Of a stretch of DNA of 64,000 nt, positions 10,780 to 21,478 are shown piece by piece. Positions within the stretch are counted from its first letter, which is position 1; the number at the start of each line of letters is the position of its first letter. The position numbers and the translations under genes are program-made. The DNA is from Anaeramoeba flamelloides (lineage: Eukaryota; Metamonada; Anaeramoebidae). The stretch is taken from contig JANTQA010000047.1 of NCBI GenBank assembly GCA_027625915.1, forward strand, positions 11,656,001-11,720,000, written 5' to 3'. The notes under the pieces were generated by a model. The model made no database searches. It worked only from the letters and a program-made list of their open reading frames with translations, and had not been told where the DNA came from.

Positions 10780-12651
10780 ATGACTTTAAACAGTTTTTAC
10801 GAATCAGACACGCTTTTTGAGCAAGACGATCTTTCAATTTACTTGCCTCTTGACAACTCAATAACCAACCAATCATTGGAAGAAACTATTTTCATGCAAA
10901 AGAATAATAATGATCATTTTAATTTCGAGGGTTCTCTCTTATTAGGCGACAGCGTTAGTAATAGTGAAGAAACAGGGAATGGTAAGGTTCAAGACAACAC
11001 GGAAACATTTATTGAACAATTATGGGACGAATTTCAAAATACAGATGATTTTTCATTAATCGAAGATAAATCATTATTTCCTCTTTCCTTTGACGACCAA
11101 CAAAATGCGATTTTAGAATTTTCTGACGACTTTATTCAAAATTGCTCAAATGACGAAATCCAAATTGAGCTTTTTCAATCAAATCCAAATAACGAAACAA
11201 ATGAAAAAGAGATCAAAATTGAGATCACTAACATGATGAACAATGACAACGAAAACGAAAACAAAAACAAGTACAAAAACAAAAACGAACAAGAAAAAGA
11301 AAACAAGGATAATGGTAATCTTAAAATTGAAAAAGAAATGAATTTTGATAAGAAAAAACAACAGAAAGAAATCAAAAAAACAAGAAAAAAAACAACGAGA
11401 TCAATTCAAAGAAGAAGTTCACCAAGAAATAACACCCAAAAGAAAACCATGGGATTAAACAAAACTGTTCCACAAAAAAAACGAAATTTGAGAAAAAGAA
11501 ATCACAGAAATGAAGAAAAAATCACAAATCCAATTAGAAAAGAGATTGTGGACTGCGGAAAAGAAATGTACAAATTGCTAACTAGCGAAATCTGGGTAAT
11601 GACCGGAGGTGCAAATCAAAAGCAATTGCAAGAATTTACAAATTTTTTTGCTAATACTATTGGCGAAATGTTAGGAGCAAACGAAAAAGAAATACCTTTA
11701 TTTAAATCACCAACCAAATATTTATTGTCTAATTCTCGAAGAACCCTGACTGAATATATTTCAGAATTGATTCTTGGATCATTAGCTTTAAATTTTTATA
11801 ATACCGAAACACAAATACCTGAAATATCAAGTAGATTATACAGTCTTCTCACCAAAATTTCTAATCAAAAATTTGTTAATGATAATAATAAAACTTGCAA
11901 GAATTTTACTAATTACGAGAAAACAATGGGCAAACAAAAGCACAAGCAACAAAACCTTTTTAAAATTTTTGGATTCGAAAACAACAATCAAGATAATCAA
12001 AATGATCATGATAATGACAACACAAAAGATGATGATCAATTGAATGAAAAGTATCATTATGGAATTACCTTAAATTTTTTCAAGAATTTGGAAAAAAAAG
12101 ATTTGCTTGAATTAGATCAACTGTTTGAACAAATATTCACAGAAAAGGTAATATTATTTTGGTTTGAAAAGAGATTTATGAACAAATTTTCGTCTTTTAT
12201 TAATTTAAATAAAAGAACCGAATTTTGTAGCAACTATCTCTTGCCATTGGTCAAAACAAAATTCTTTATTACTTGCAATCTTTTAGCACAAGACGCTATT
12301 TTAAATAAACAATATACGAATTCATTTATCTATCAATATTGTAAATTTATTGAAAATGATCAAGACGGTGCCGTATTTAATATTTATAATAATAATCGAA
12401 AGGGTAAACTCAAATTAATTAAAGAATTAATTGTTGAATTTGGCTTAAATGACGGCCAATATTGGCAAGCATTAACAAATCATTTTTTTTTCAAAAATGG
12501 TTCTTTTAATGTTAATTCAACATTTGAGCAATTCCCTTTTAAAACCGTTATGCAAAATTTCAAAAATCATTCATTAGTAATTGAGAACGTAAATTTAAAT
12601 GTGAGCTTCAATAAACAACGCAAATTAACTAAATATGCCAAGGTTAATTAA
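10780..12651 (+). CDS. Unrecognised 623-residue protein, probably nuclear
   Basis: I do not recognise the family. The chosen start is the ATG eight bases after the acceptor at 10772. Residues 1-140 are acidic and polar (Asp, Glu, Ser, Asn). Residues about 145-250 are low-complexity Asn/Lys/Glu followed by a strongly basic block (KKTRKKTTRSIQRRSSPR and KKRNLRKRNHR) that looks like a nuclear localisation or nucleic-acid-binding segment. Residues about 255-400 and 440-623 look globular and helical, with conserved-looking stretches such as IWVMTGGANQKQLQEF and YWQALTNHFFFKNGSF. There is no signal peptide and no transmembrane helix after the spliced start. The acidic head, basic middle and helical tail would suit a chromatin or transcription protein, but this is inference. 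The nearest candidate neighbour is a possible minus-strand exon 450 bp downstream, which would be convergent. Confidence 0.85.
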   Translation: MTLNSFYESDTLFEQDDLSIYLPLDNSITNQSLEETIFMQKNNNDHFNFEGSLLLGDSVSNSEETGNGKVQDNTETFIEQLWDEFQNTDDFSLIEDKSLFPLSFDDQQNAILEFSDDFIQNCSNDEIQIELFQSNPNNETNEKEIKIEITNMMNNDNENENKNKYKNKNEQEKENKDNGNLKIEKEMNFDKKKQQKEIKKTRKKTTRSIQRRSSPRNNTQKKTMGLNKTVPQKKRNLRKRNHRNEEKITNPIRKEIVDCGKEMYKLLTSEIWVMTGGANQKQLQEFTNFFANTIGEMLGANEKEIPLFKSPTKYLLSNSRRTLTEYISELILGSLALNFYNTETQIPEISSRLYSLLTKISNQKFVNDNNKTCKNFTNYEKTMGKQKHKQQNLFKIFGFENNNQDNQNDHDNDNTKDDDQLNEKYHYGITLNFFKNLEKKDLLELDQLFEQIFTEKVILFWFEKRFMNKFSSFINLNKRTEFCSNYLLPLVKTKFFITCNLLAQDAILNKQYTNSFIYQYCKFIENDQDGAVFNIYNNNRKGKLKLIKELIVEFGLNDGQYWQALTNHFFFKNGSFNVNSTFEQFPFKTVMQNFKNHSLVIENVNLNVSFNKQRKLTKYAKVN

Positions 12652-13104
12652 TTCATTAATAAATCATGTAATTTTACTAGTGCCATCCCTACACCCACAC
12701 ACCTGCCTTAAATGCAAATAATTCAACTGTAATTGTAAATATTCTAATTTAATTTGTATCCTTTACAAATTTTGGATTTTGCAATTCTGTACAAATATGT
12801 ATTTAACATTTATACACCCAACCACCTAAATCCCATATAAAACAAAAAAAAAAATTTTTTTTAAAGTCTGAAAATTATGCCATTTTTTTTTTTCTTTTTC
12901 TTGTTCTTTTTTTAATTTTTTTATTTATATTTTGCTAGTTTTTATTTTTTATTGCTATTTTTTTATTTTTATTTTTTATTTTTTATTGTCATTTTTTTTA
13001 ATGCAATTCATTTTATTTTTTAATTTTGAATTTTTATTTTTTTAATAAATATTTTTGATTTGATAATTATTTTATCTAAAAAAATAATAAAATTTATTTT
13101 CCTT

Positions 13105-13263
13105 TTATTTTTTTTTTTTTTTTTCAATTTTAATTTTGTGCAGTTCTTTTTGTGTGTTTCTTAATTGATCTAATTTCATTACTAACATCTTGTCTGTTAT
13201 TAAACCGTCCTTTTCACCATCTTTAATAATCAAATTATAGATTTCCTTGAGTTTATTTAATTT
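13105..13263 (-). CDS. Possible terminal exon of a minus-strand gene
   Basis: On the minus strand, after an acceptor-like 'aataacaaaag', 52 codons are open and end in TAA: ...EIYNLIIKDGEKDGLITDK then MLVMKLDQLRNTQKELHKIK and a Lys run. Composition is balanced and hydrophilic, unlike chance translation of AT-rich DNA. DGEKDGLIT faintly resembles a calcium-binding EF-hand loop, but the spacing is not sufficient to call one. No upstream exon could be assigned with confidence, so it may be the last exon of a gene with upstream exons in 13.4-13.7 kb, or a remnant. It would be convergent with the gene ending at 12651. Confidence 0.4.
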   Translation of the reverse strand, partial: KLNKLKEIYNLIIKDGEKDGLITDKMLVMKLDQLRNTQKELHKIKIEKKKKK

Positions 13264-14969
13264 CTTTTGTTATTTTTAGACTTTATTTTGTTATTTTATT
13301 TTTTAATTTTTAGAAATGAGTTAATTAGAAGAGTCCATCAAAAGATGTAAAAATCAGAATTCATACCAAAAAGCAAAAAAAAAAAAACTCATATTATGAT
13401 TATTGTTATTTTTTAATTCTTCTAATAGAATTATATTGCTTAAAGTAAGATCCAAAATTGTATTAATTTAAATCACATTTGTAAAATAATTTAGAAATTT
13501 CTGACTTTTAAATATATAAAAAATAAAAATATTTTGTTTTGGTCTTTTCTTTTGAATCGAGCAAGTGTTGAGACAAGGACCAGACAAAAATTGAGTATTT
13601 AAATTTATTAAAAGTGTTTTTTGTTGATAGATTACAATTTTTTGATTTATCATGGGCAAAGTTTCAGAGTACTATCAAAATAAAACAATTTAATTTGGAA
13701 AGTTTTTTAAAACCTTCTAAATGCAACTTATCAAACTTAAATTATTATACTAACCCCTGAATACAATCGTATGAAAATAAGTTTTCTTTTTGCATTTTTA
13801 TGAAATTCAATATTTGATTCTATTCAACAAGTCTGACACATTTATGTTCAAAGAGCTATTTTTTTTTTTTTTTTATTAAATTTAAATAATTAAATTAATA
13901 GTCCCTTTTTTCTTCGAAATGTCTTTAGATAATTATGATTAAAAAAAAAAAATATTATCTTATTGCCAAATTCATCAAAAAAAATATCTTTTATATCAAA
14001 AAACTAACGACTAAAAACCATTTTACTCAAGTATCCCCCCAAAAAAAAAAAAAAAACAAAATGAAAAATTCATTTTTTTTTTAGAATCAACCAACATATG
14101 TTTGTTTAGAAACAAAAGAAAGTATTTACCCCACATTAGGAATGAATTTTCATAACATTAAGGCAGGTTAAAATAAAATTTCAAAAAAAAAAAAAAATGT
14201 AAAAACATTTTGACCACTATTATTGGGATTTATGATAACATTTCTAAATTCCTTGCAGAAATCATAAGTTCAGATACTATTTTTTTTTAACAGTAAGTGT
14301 ATTTTTTTAAAAAAACCACAAAGCACCAATTTTCATTATGCTAAACTCAAGTTACGAATATTTTTTTTTCGAAAAAAAATTGAAAAAAAAAAGAAAAAGA
14401 AAAGAAAAAACCAAAAAAAAAAATATTACAAAAATAGAAAAATTATTCAAAATGAGAAAAAATGATTTTGATCTAAAAATTCAAAATTTATCTTGGGAAG
14501 CATATTTGAATTAAACCCCTCGAATATAATCTATTTATACAATAAACCTTGAGACCTTTGTTTAAAAAATATGTTAGAAAAACAAATTTATCTTATATAT
14601 TTAAACAATTAATATAAAGAATAGATACTCAACAAATTGCTTTCTCATATATAAATTATTTTAATTTTTTTTTATTTGTCCCTCTACATTTTTTTAAATT
14701 TTAATTTAAAATAATAATCAAGATTTTTTAAAAAATATATATCATGTAATAATTAAGTTGTTAATTTCTATCTAGAGAAAATTTGGAGATAAGGTTAACT
14801 CTATAATTGATTATATCCAATTGAAAAATAAAAAATTGGATTTAGCAATAAATAAAGATAAATATTAAGAGATTAAAAAGACATTGAGGGATAAAAAACC
14901 AACAACGAAATTGGGTGCGATTTAACGATCACAAGTATAAACAAAAGAAAATATAAACCTTTTTACTAC
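13264..14969. other. Gene-free low-complexity stretch
   Basis: The sequence is A- and T-runs (13380, 13860, 14040, 14180, 14400) with no convincing coding sequence apart from possible upstream exons of the minus-strand candidate at 13105. A minus-strand open stretch at 13468-13659 has a plausible middle (FLSGPCLNTCSIQKKRPK) but no supporting splice sites. Confidence 0.4.
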
Positions 14970-15158
14970 CACCAGTTCCAATTCTAAGGAACAAACTTTA
15001 TACGAAATTTAAGGCACAAAAAAAATCTCAAATTAAGGCACATAATTCAGATTCTAGTAAAATAAATTGTAAAAAAAAATTACAAAATTTGTACTTTAAA
15101 TTCAGATTTTTCCGTGACTTAAATTTCCTAGAAAGTTTTTATCTTAGAACTGGAACTC
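14970..15158. mobile_element. Small inverted-repeat element, family J
   Basis: About 190 bp. The left end 'ccagttccaattctaagg' is mirrored at the right by 'cttagaactggaactc' (reverse complement 'gagttccagttctaag'). The repeat continues inward with 'aaacttta' and 'gaaatttaag' in both arms. It is non-coding and MITE-like. No second copy was found in the window. Confidence 0.6.
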
Positions 15159-15169
15159 ACTGTAGACCT

Positions 15170-16881
15170 GATATTTAAAAAATTACAAAAAATTAAAACA
15201 AAAACAAAAAAAACCGAGTCACAATTTTTGAAATTACCATTATTGATTTTTATATTACTGGAATTTCAATTTTAAAAAAGTTAACCAGAATATTTTGTGC
15301 CAACAATATCCACATGGTATAAGAAATTATATAAAATCAATTTTCTAACTCATTATTTGACTTTTCGAAGATCTTTTTTACCACTTGATCTTTTTCAAAA
15401 AAAAGTATCAAAATAAAAAAAAAGAAATGAAAATTTGAGGAAAAAGAAAATCAAAGAAAAACTAAAATTTGAAAAAGCAGGAAAAAAAATTGAAAAATTA
15501 GAAAAAACAATTCTGATCCATTAAATTGAAAATATAATTTTGAAAAAAATTTGGAATAAACACTCAAAACAACTTTCACAAACATTATAAATTGTGCCAT
15601 TATTTTTTAAAAATAGTTAATCTCTCAATAATAAAATCACAAAATAACTTTTTCTATTACTTTTCAAATCTTTAAAATTGATATTTTATTCAAATTAAAA
15701 AAATCCATGTCTTCTCTAATTTTTATTATTTTGTGAATTTTAAAATACACTTGTATTTGAATAATTATTCTTTTATATCAGTACTAAATACATTTATATT
15801 TTTACATTTAAATTATTATTGAAAATTAATAGTATGTAGTAATTTTTTATAATTGTGGGATTTGTTTAATTATGATTTAAATGAAAAATTATAATATTGT
15901 CCTTCATATTCGTATTAAAAATTAATTACACTTTTATACTTTAGCTCTTTACAAGTAATATTTTTTTTAAAAAAAAATAGAATTAGAAAATGAATAATTA
16001 GATAGATAAAAATATCTTTATAAAAATCTATTGGTTTTGAAAAATAATTCAAAACTTTGAATGAAGCCTGTGATCAGATCAAAAGATATTTTATATTTGT
16101 TTTCAATTTAACGGTTGGTGTGTTGATTGGGCATTTATATTGGCAAATGTTCTCAATTATAGAATAAACTTTGATCTCAACTGCAATTATTTTATTTGAT
16201 TTAGCTATCAATAGAAATATCTAGCATGATAGATATCTTTAAATAAATTCTATCTTTTGCATTTGATTCGCTTAAAAAAATTGCCTGTCTCTTTTTTTTT
16301 CAAATACAATAGTTTAAATTCAAATTTATTAAACAAAAAGGTTAAATAAAAAATGATATAATATGAAGATTCTTTTGGATCTCTCTCTTTTCCTTTTTTT
16401 TTTAGATCAAGCCCATATTGTTCCTTTTTAATTTTTGGAGTAAGTTCAATTAGAATATGGGTATAACACAAGAAGTCTTCATTTTCATTTTTTTCTTAAT
16501 TTTTATTTAGATCTGAAAACTGATTCTCTGATTTATATTCTAATTTTGTTTGATTTTTACAATTTAAAAAGTCTTTATTAAAAAAGAATTTATTTCATTT
16601 TTTTTCCAAATATAAATTAAAATGCCTAATAGAATGTTGGGATAAGAATAAAAGTTAAACTAATTAATCTTTCCCAAATCAGATAAAATAAGACAACTTA
16701 ACATTCCCTGCTGGCATTTACTTTTATTTGTCAAATAAAAAGTAATAAACTATTATTCTAACAAGTACTTTTGGATACTAAAAATCAACGATACAACCAG
16801 AGAAAAAAATGTTATTTTCAAATCTTCTTTGAAAATATTTAAAAATAAAAATTTTGATTTTATGGTGGTTACTCCCTTAAA
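15170..16881. repeat. Diverged copy of repeat E, with one terminus of the 2.07-kb element
   Basis: The first part (15170-15640) matches 32235-32690 ('gagtcacaatttttgaa', 'tcgaagatct' against 'tggaagatct', 'cataaacattataaa'). The second part (about 15545-16881) matches 28620-29942 in order, for example 'gagtaagttcaattagaata' and 'gattttatggtgg'. The right end at 16858-16881, 'tttatggtggttactccctt', is the same terminus as that of the intact element at 27874-29942. The matching left terminus was not found, so this is a truncated or rearranged copy. It is non-coding. Confidence 0.6.
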
Positions 16882-17291
16882 TTCGAGAAAATTTTGACTC
16901 ATTATCTTATTATTTCAATTCTGAAAGACCCTTTTGTTAAGGATTCTTCACCTAACACAAACAAAAAATACCAATGTTCCGTACAAATAATCGAGATTTC
17001 AAATTACAGTCTATTTCTTTCCAAACATTATTTAAATAAAAAAAGGAAAATAAAGTGAAAAATTCATTCCCATTTTTTATACCTTGACAAACAAAATTCT
17101 ATTCAAAGTTCTTCTACCTTTGAAATCAAAAATGAAGGAACTCAGAATTAAACCAACCTTACAAGGATTTGGATTCTAAAGATTAATTCTTTTGGTTTAA
17201 ATTCAAAATTATTTGGATTTGAAAGCTGTAAAAAATAATAAGAGATTTTTTTCCTAATTACATCAGACAGTTAAAACAGTTTTTTGTAATT

Positions 17292-17387
17292 ATGGCAAAA
17301 CCACCAATAATGAATGATTTCGCTTCATGGGTTTCAATTGAAAATAATAAGAGCCAAAGTTTTCAAATGAAAAGCAAGGAGAGATAA
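17292..17387 (+). CDS. Short upstream ORF (31 codons) in the TUG leader region
   Basis: ATG to TAA encodes MAKPPIMNDFASWVSIENNK followed by SQSFQMKSKER. Composition is protein-like rather than AT-noise. It ends 209 bases before the TUG start and in the same orientation. It could be a regulatory upstream ORF, a tiny gene or a remnant exon. The sequence alone does not decide. Confidence 0.3.
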   Translation: MAKPPIMNDFASWVSIENNKSQSFQMKSKER

Positions 17388-17596
17388 AATTATATTTTTT
17401 TAATAAGAGAATCAAATCTTTTTATTAAATAAACAACCAAGCAACCAAATAACAATTCTCAGAAAACTAAAAGGTTTCTCTCTGAATCTGAAAATAAAAA
17501 TGTCAAACAACCAGAAATAAGGAATAATCAAATGAACAATCATTTTTTAACAAAAACCATTTACCTTTAAACTCAACAACATTTTTCAAAAAAGTA

Positions 17597-19630
17597 ATGA
17601 CATTTAACGTCACTGTATTAGTAGGCTCGAAAAGGCGAGAACAAATCAAAGTCAAACACACAACCCGTATTAGCTCCATTATTGAAGAAGTAAAGACAAG
17701 GAACAAATTGAAAGGCAATTATGTTTTAAAGTATCAAAAGAGAGAGATCGAATCAACTTTACAATATCGGCTCACTGGCTTGCCAAAAGGTGCCAAATTT
17801 ATACTCTCTTCGAAAAAACAAAAGGTTGGGAATGTGTTGATCGCGCTAGACACTGCAAATGAAAGGTTTAAAGCAAAATTTCTCACAAACTCAACCTTGT
17901 GGTCCATCATTAAAAAATTTGATCAACAAATATCACCCGAATTCCAGACCAGTGGGCTCTTACGACAAAGCAAGTCTCTTGAAGAAATCAAACAAAAAAA
18001 CGAAAAAAAGAAACAGGTAATGGGATCACAAGAAATGCTGTTAAACAATGAGAAAAAAATTGACTCAACAAAGCTAGCGATTGGCAATGAAAATTTGGAA
18101 AACCTGTGGATGCAGCCGGTTATTGTGTTCTCAAACCGCGAATTTGTTGGTGTTCAAGCTCTCGAGGAAGCAACTTTGGAAAGGATTGGAATCACATCCG
18201 GAAATGCACTCTTAAGGTTCTCGTTACGGGCAAGTGAGAAAAAATTGGGGTATGCAATTGAGAGTTACTCTTTAAACGAACCGTACGCAAAAGGGTTGTT
18301 AAAAAAATTAAAAGAAATCAAAAGCCAAGAAGAAATAGGAATTGAAAATAAAATGGACATCGAAATCGAAAAAGAAGATGAAGAAGATGAAAGCACAAAG
18401 GGAAAAAAAAAAAAAAAAACGACTCGAGAAATCTTATTAGAAAGAAAATTAAAAAGAGAAAAAGAAGAAAAGGAGCTCCGAGAAAAACGACAAAAGTCAA
18501 GACAAAAAGAAATTGATATGCTAACAAAAAAAGTGAAATTGAACCAAAACGAAGAGAACAGCGAAAGCATTGGATCGACAAGCAAAAAAAAGATCAATAA
18601 TAAAAAAAATACTACAAACCAAAAAAACCAAAAAAACCCAAAAAAAATGGAGATTGACATCAATAAGATTCTTCAAAAAACACTTAAGGAAAGTTCTATG
18701 AATAACAAATTTCTCGTTGAACAAAGAAAAAAGCTAATCGAAAGAAATAAGCAACGAGAAGAAAAAAAAAAACAAAAGGAGCTTGATCGATTAAAGCAAT
18801 ACCAAAAAATGAAATTCGAAGATCGACAAATTATTGTTATTGGGCCACCTGAAAACAAAGAAGTCATTGACGAATTTGTTTTACCAGAAGAGTTCTTTAA
18901 GCACACAAGAAGAGATCTCAAATATTTATCAATTACTAGCCAACAGAAAATTGAAGAAATGTCCAGATTTACAACAAGAGAGGAACGTGAAAAAAAAAAT
19001 AAACCTCAAAAAGTTTATAAAAAGTCTTTAATTAAGTTTATGCTTCCGGACCGGTTATCAGTTCAAGCAAGTTTCCACCCTTTAGAAAAAATTCAAATCT
19101 TGTACGACTTTGTCAAGTTTTTATTTAACCAGGAATTTGAAGAGACTAAATATGAGCTATTTATTGCACCACCAAGACATCCTTTAAATAATTTAGAAAA
19201 AACATTAAAAGATGAAAAATTAATACCAAAGTGCCTGGTTTATTTATCTTTCAAAGGGGATACCATTAAATCCAGCAAATTACTCAAAGAAAAATATATT
19301 TCTGATATTCGTGAAGATCTTGAAGTTAGAGAAAAACAACGAGAAGAATTCTTAATTGATATCGAAAAAAAGAAAAAGAAAGAAAAAGAAAAAGAAAAAG
19401 AAAAAGAAAATGAAAAAGAAAAAGAAAAAGAAAAAGAAAAAGAAAACAAAAAGGAAAAGGTAAAAAACAATGAAAAGGAAAATGAAAATGAAATGGAAAT
19501 CGAAAAAGAAGACGAAGAAAATGAAAAACAAAAGAAAAACGAAAATGTTAAAACAAAAAAAAATGAAAAAATAAATAAAAAAAAGAAAAAGGAAATAGAT
19601 AAAAAAATAAGACGTTTAATTCGTTTCTAA
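17597..19630 (+). CDS. ASPSCR1: TUG/ASPSCR1-like UBX-domain cofactor of p97/VCP
   Basis: A single exon of 677 residues. Residues 1-77 form the N-terminal TUG ubiquitin-like domain (MTFNVTVLVGSKRREQIKVK). A second ubiquitin-like region follows at about 80-230 (VGNVLIALDTANERFKAKF; PVIVFSNREFVGVQAL). Near residues 410-475 the sequence DRQIIVIGPP...LPEEFFKHTRRDLKYL matches the segment before the UBX domain in animal TUG (there DRQPVVC... and LPDEFFELTVDDV). Residues about 473-556 are the UBX domain (KFMLPDRLSVQASFHPLEK; YELFIAPPRHPLNNLEK). Family members bind and disassemble p97 hexamers and act in membrane trafficking. Two charged low-complexity tracts are added: Lys/Glu/Asn at 240-400, and a KEKE repeat tail after residue 590 that is unusual for the family. 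The ATG at 17597 begins the domain directly. Confidence 0.93.
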   Translation: MTFNVTVLVGSKRREQIKVKHTTRISSIIEEVKTRNKLKGNYVLKYQKREIESTLQYRLTGLPKGAKFILSSKKQKVGNVLIALDTANERFKAKFLTNSTLWSIIKKFDQQISPEFQTSGLLRQSKSLEEIKQKNEKKKQVMGSQEMLLNNEKKIDSTKLAIGNENLENLWMQPVIVFSNREFVGVQALEEATLERIGITSGNALLRFSLRASEKKLGYAIESYSLNEPYAKGLLKKLKEIKSQEEIGIENKMDIEIEKEDEEDESTKGKKKKKTTREILLERKLKREKEEKELREKRQKSRQKEIDMLTKKVKLNQNEENSESIGSTSKKKINNKKNTTNQKNQKNPKKMEIDINKILQKTLKESSMNNKFLVEQRKKLIERNKQREEKKKQKELDRLKQYQKMKFEDRQIIVIGPPENKEVIDEFVLPEEFFKHTRRDLKYLSITSQQKIEEMSRFTTREEREKKNKPQKVYKKSLIKFMLPDRLSVQASFHPLEKIQILYDFVKFLFNQEFEETKYELFIAPPRHPLNNLEKTLKDEKLIPKCLVYLSFKGDTIKSSKLLKEKYISDIREDLEVREKQREEFLIDIEKKKKKEKEKEKEKENEKEKEKEKEKENKKEKVKNNEKENENEMEIEKEDEENEKQKKNENVKTKKNEKINKKKKKEIDKKIRRLIRF

Positions 19631-20181
19631 ATAATTTTATAAAAATTAAAATTTAAAAATAGTTTTTTAATTGAAAAATAAACACAATACTATACAAATA
19701 TTTATCGATACCAGTCAATAACTAAAAAACTTTTTATTTATTATTATTTTTTTATTTCATTTCATTACATATCAGTTTAATTTAATTAAATTGAAATAAA
19801 AAAAAAAAAATAAAAATTATTTAATTAATGCTAATTTTTCTTGAGTTTATATTTTTTTTCATTGTTTTTTCGTAATACAAGCGCGGAAGATAAAAATTAA
19901 TTTATGAAAATTATAATATAATGTAATTATTACATGGTGGGTAGTTAATACCAAATTAGAAATAATAGTGATCGAAATCCAAACCAAAAGGTAAGTAATC
20001 TGGTTGAATATATTTTATATTAACAGGAATTATACTGAAACAAAAAAAAAAATAATAAATAAAGGCATTAATTTTAGTTTATTACACATTTTATTAGAAA
20101 ATTCAAATTATTTTAAAAATTACACTTAAACGAATTGTAAGATAATAGAGGTTTTGAGGATGACATATATTATCCTGATAT
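19631..20181. other. 3' flank of TUG and AT-rich spacer
   Basis: The spacer is T- and A-rich. At 19960-19990 'gaaatccaaaccaaaag|gtaagt' looks like a coding exon end with an excellent donor, but no start or partner exon was found. Nothing else was seen. Confidence 0.4.
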
Positions 20182-21295
20182 TAATAATATAATTGCGATA
20201 ATATTAAAAAATCGTGATTAGTCCAACTTTATCACGATATTCCACAGTATTGCCATAAACAACATTATCGCGATAAAAATTATTATCGCGAAAAAATAAA
20301 AAATTATTTTTTTGAAAATCACTTTGAAAAAATATCTTGATTTTTACAAACCCTTGAGACTTTTACCACGCTTTTTCCCTTTTAAAATGTTAAAAAATGT
20401 TTGTAAGGGTTGTGAAATATCTTCAAGTGATTGAAAGTTATGGAAGACATAAAGTTTTTTAAATGAAAGGAGATTATTTGTAATGGAAAAAAAATTTTTT
20501 TCTTTTCATTTTTTTTTTAATTACAAAATATACAATCTCAAATCAATATTATGATCAAACTAATAACCATTCATTTCAGCAATGTACTTTAATATAAAAT
20601 AGATGTGTTTTATTTATTATGGGGCTATTAGCACCACAAGTGAAATAAATAAAGGGATTAAAAATTAATTTTCCTTGTTATTGATGATTGATCAAATAAA
20701 AACCTCTATGATCTAGTTATGTTTCCTTTCCAATACAAAGATACTCAAAGAATAAGACGACGAGGACAACAATTATACAAAAAATCTTAATAGTTGAAGA
20801 TTATTGGCTTGGATGTTGTGTAATATTTTGAAAAGCCTATGAAGACTTATCCAACCCCTTTCAGCATTCATAGAATATTGAAAATTTTTTAACCTAAGAA
20901 CACATTCTTTAAAGAATGGATGAAAGGTTTATTGTTTTAAAAGCTCTTTTTATTCAACACAATTTACAATACCATGATTAACTGAAAAAATATTTATTTC
21001 TCTTTTGTTATTTTTATTGTTGATCTAAAAGGATCGATAGGTTTGTCAACCAAATCAAAAATATTTACAAAATGAAACTTGTTGATCTGATCCTTGATTG
21101 AATCAATTTTCTTTTTTGTTGTTTTTTAAAGAATAACTTTTTTACATATAATCTATTTTTTGATCAAAAAAAATTTTTTGTTAAAATATTACTCAATTAA
21201 CCCAAAATACTTCAACTATAACACAATAATTACTTTTTAATTTCAATATTTTGGATATTTATCACGATTTTTTAATGATTATCGCGATTTTATAA
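20182..21295. mobile_element. Element bounded by TATCGCGAT palindromes, about 1.1 kb
   Basis: The left terminus 'attgcgataatattaaaaaa' followed by 'tcgtgatta' is mirrored at the right: the reverse complement of 21250-21292 reads 'aatcgcgataatcattaaaa' then 'aatcgtgata'. Both ends carry clustered copies of the palindrome ATCGCGAT and its variant ATCACGAT (20190-20295 and 21255-21315). The CpG-containing 'tcgcga' stands out sharply in this AT-rich DNA. The interior includes a short open stretch (MFPFQYKDTQRIRRRGQQLYKKS at 20719-20790) that faintly recalls transposase helix-turn-helix starts, which is not enough to call one. It is probably a non-autonomous or decayed DNA transposon. Confidence 0.6.
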
Positions 21296-21478
21296 AATAT
21301 CGCGATTTATAAAATCATCATGATTATATTGAATATTCTGATTTTCTAAACTCAATTCCAAAAAATGGGACATAAAAAAAAATTACATTAATAAAAATAA
21401 ACTCCAAAATACATAATACTTAAACATTAAAATAATAAAAGACCCGAAAAATATTTAATTAATACTATTTATATATTT

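Noticed and set aside
18265-18921. Minus-strand Phe/Ser-rich open frames within TUG
   Set aside because: They are antisense shadows of its Lys/Glu tracts.
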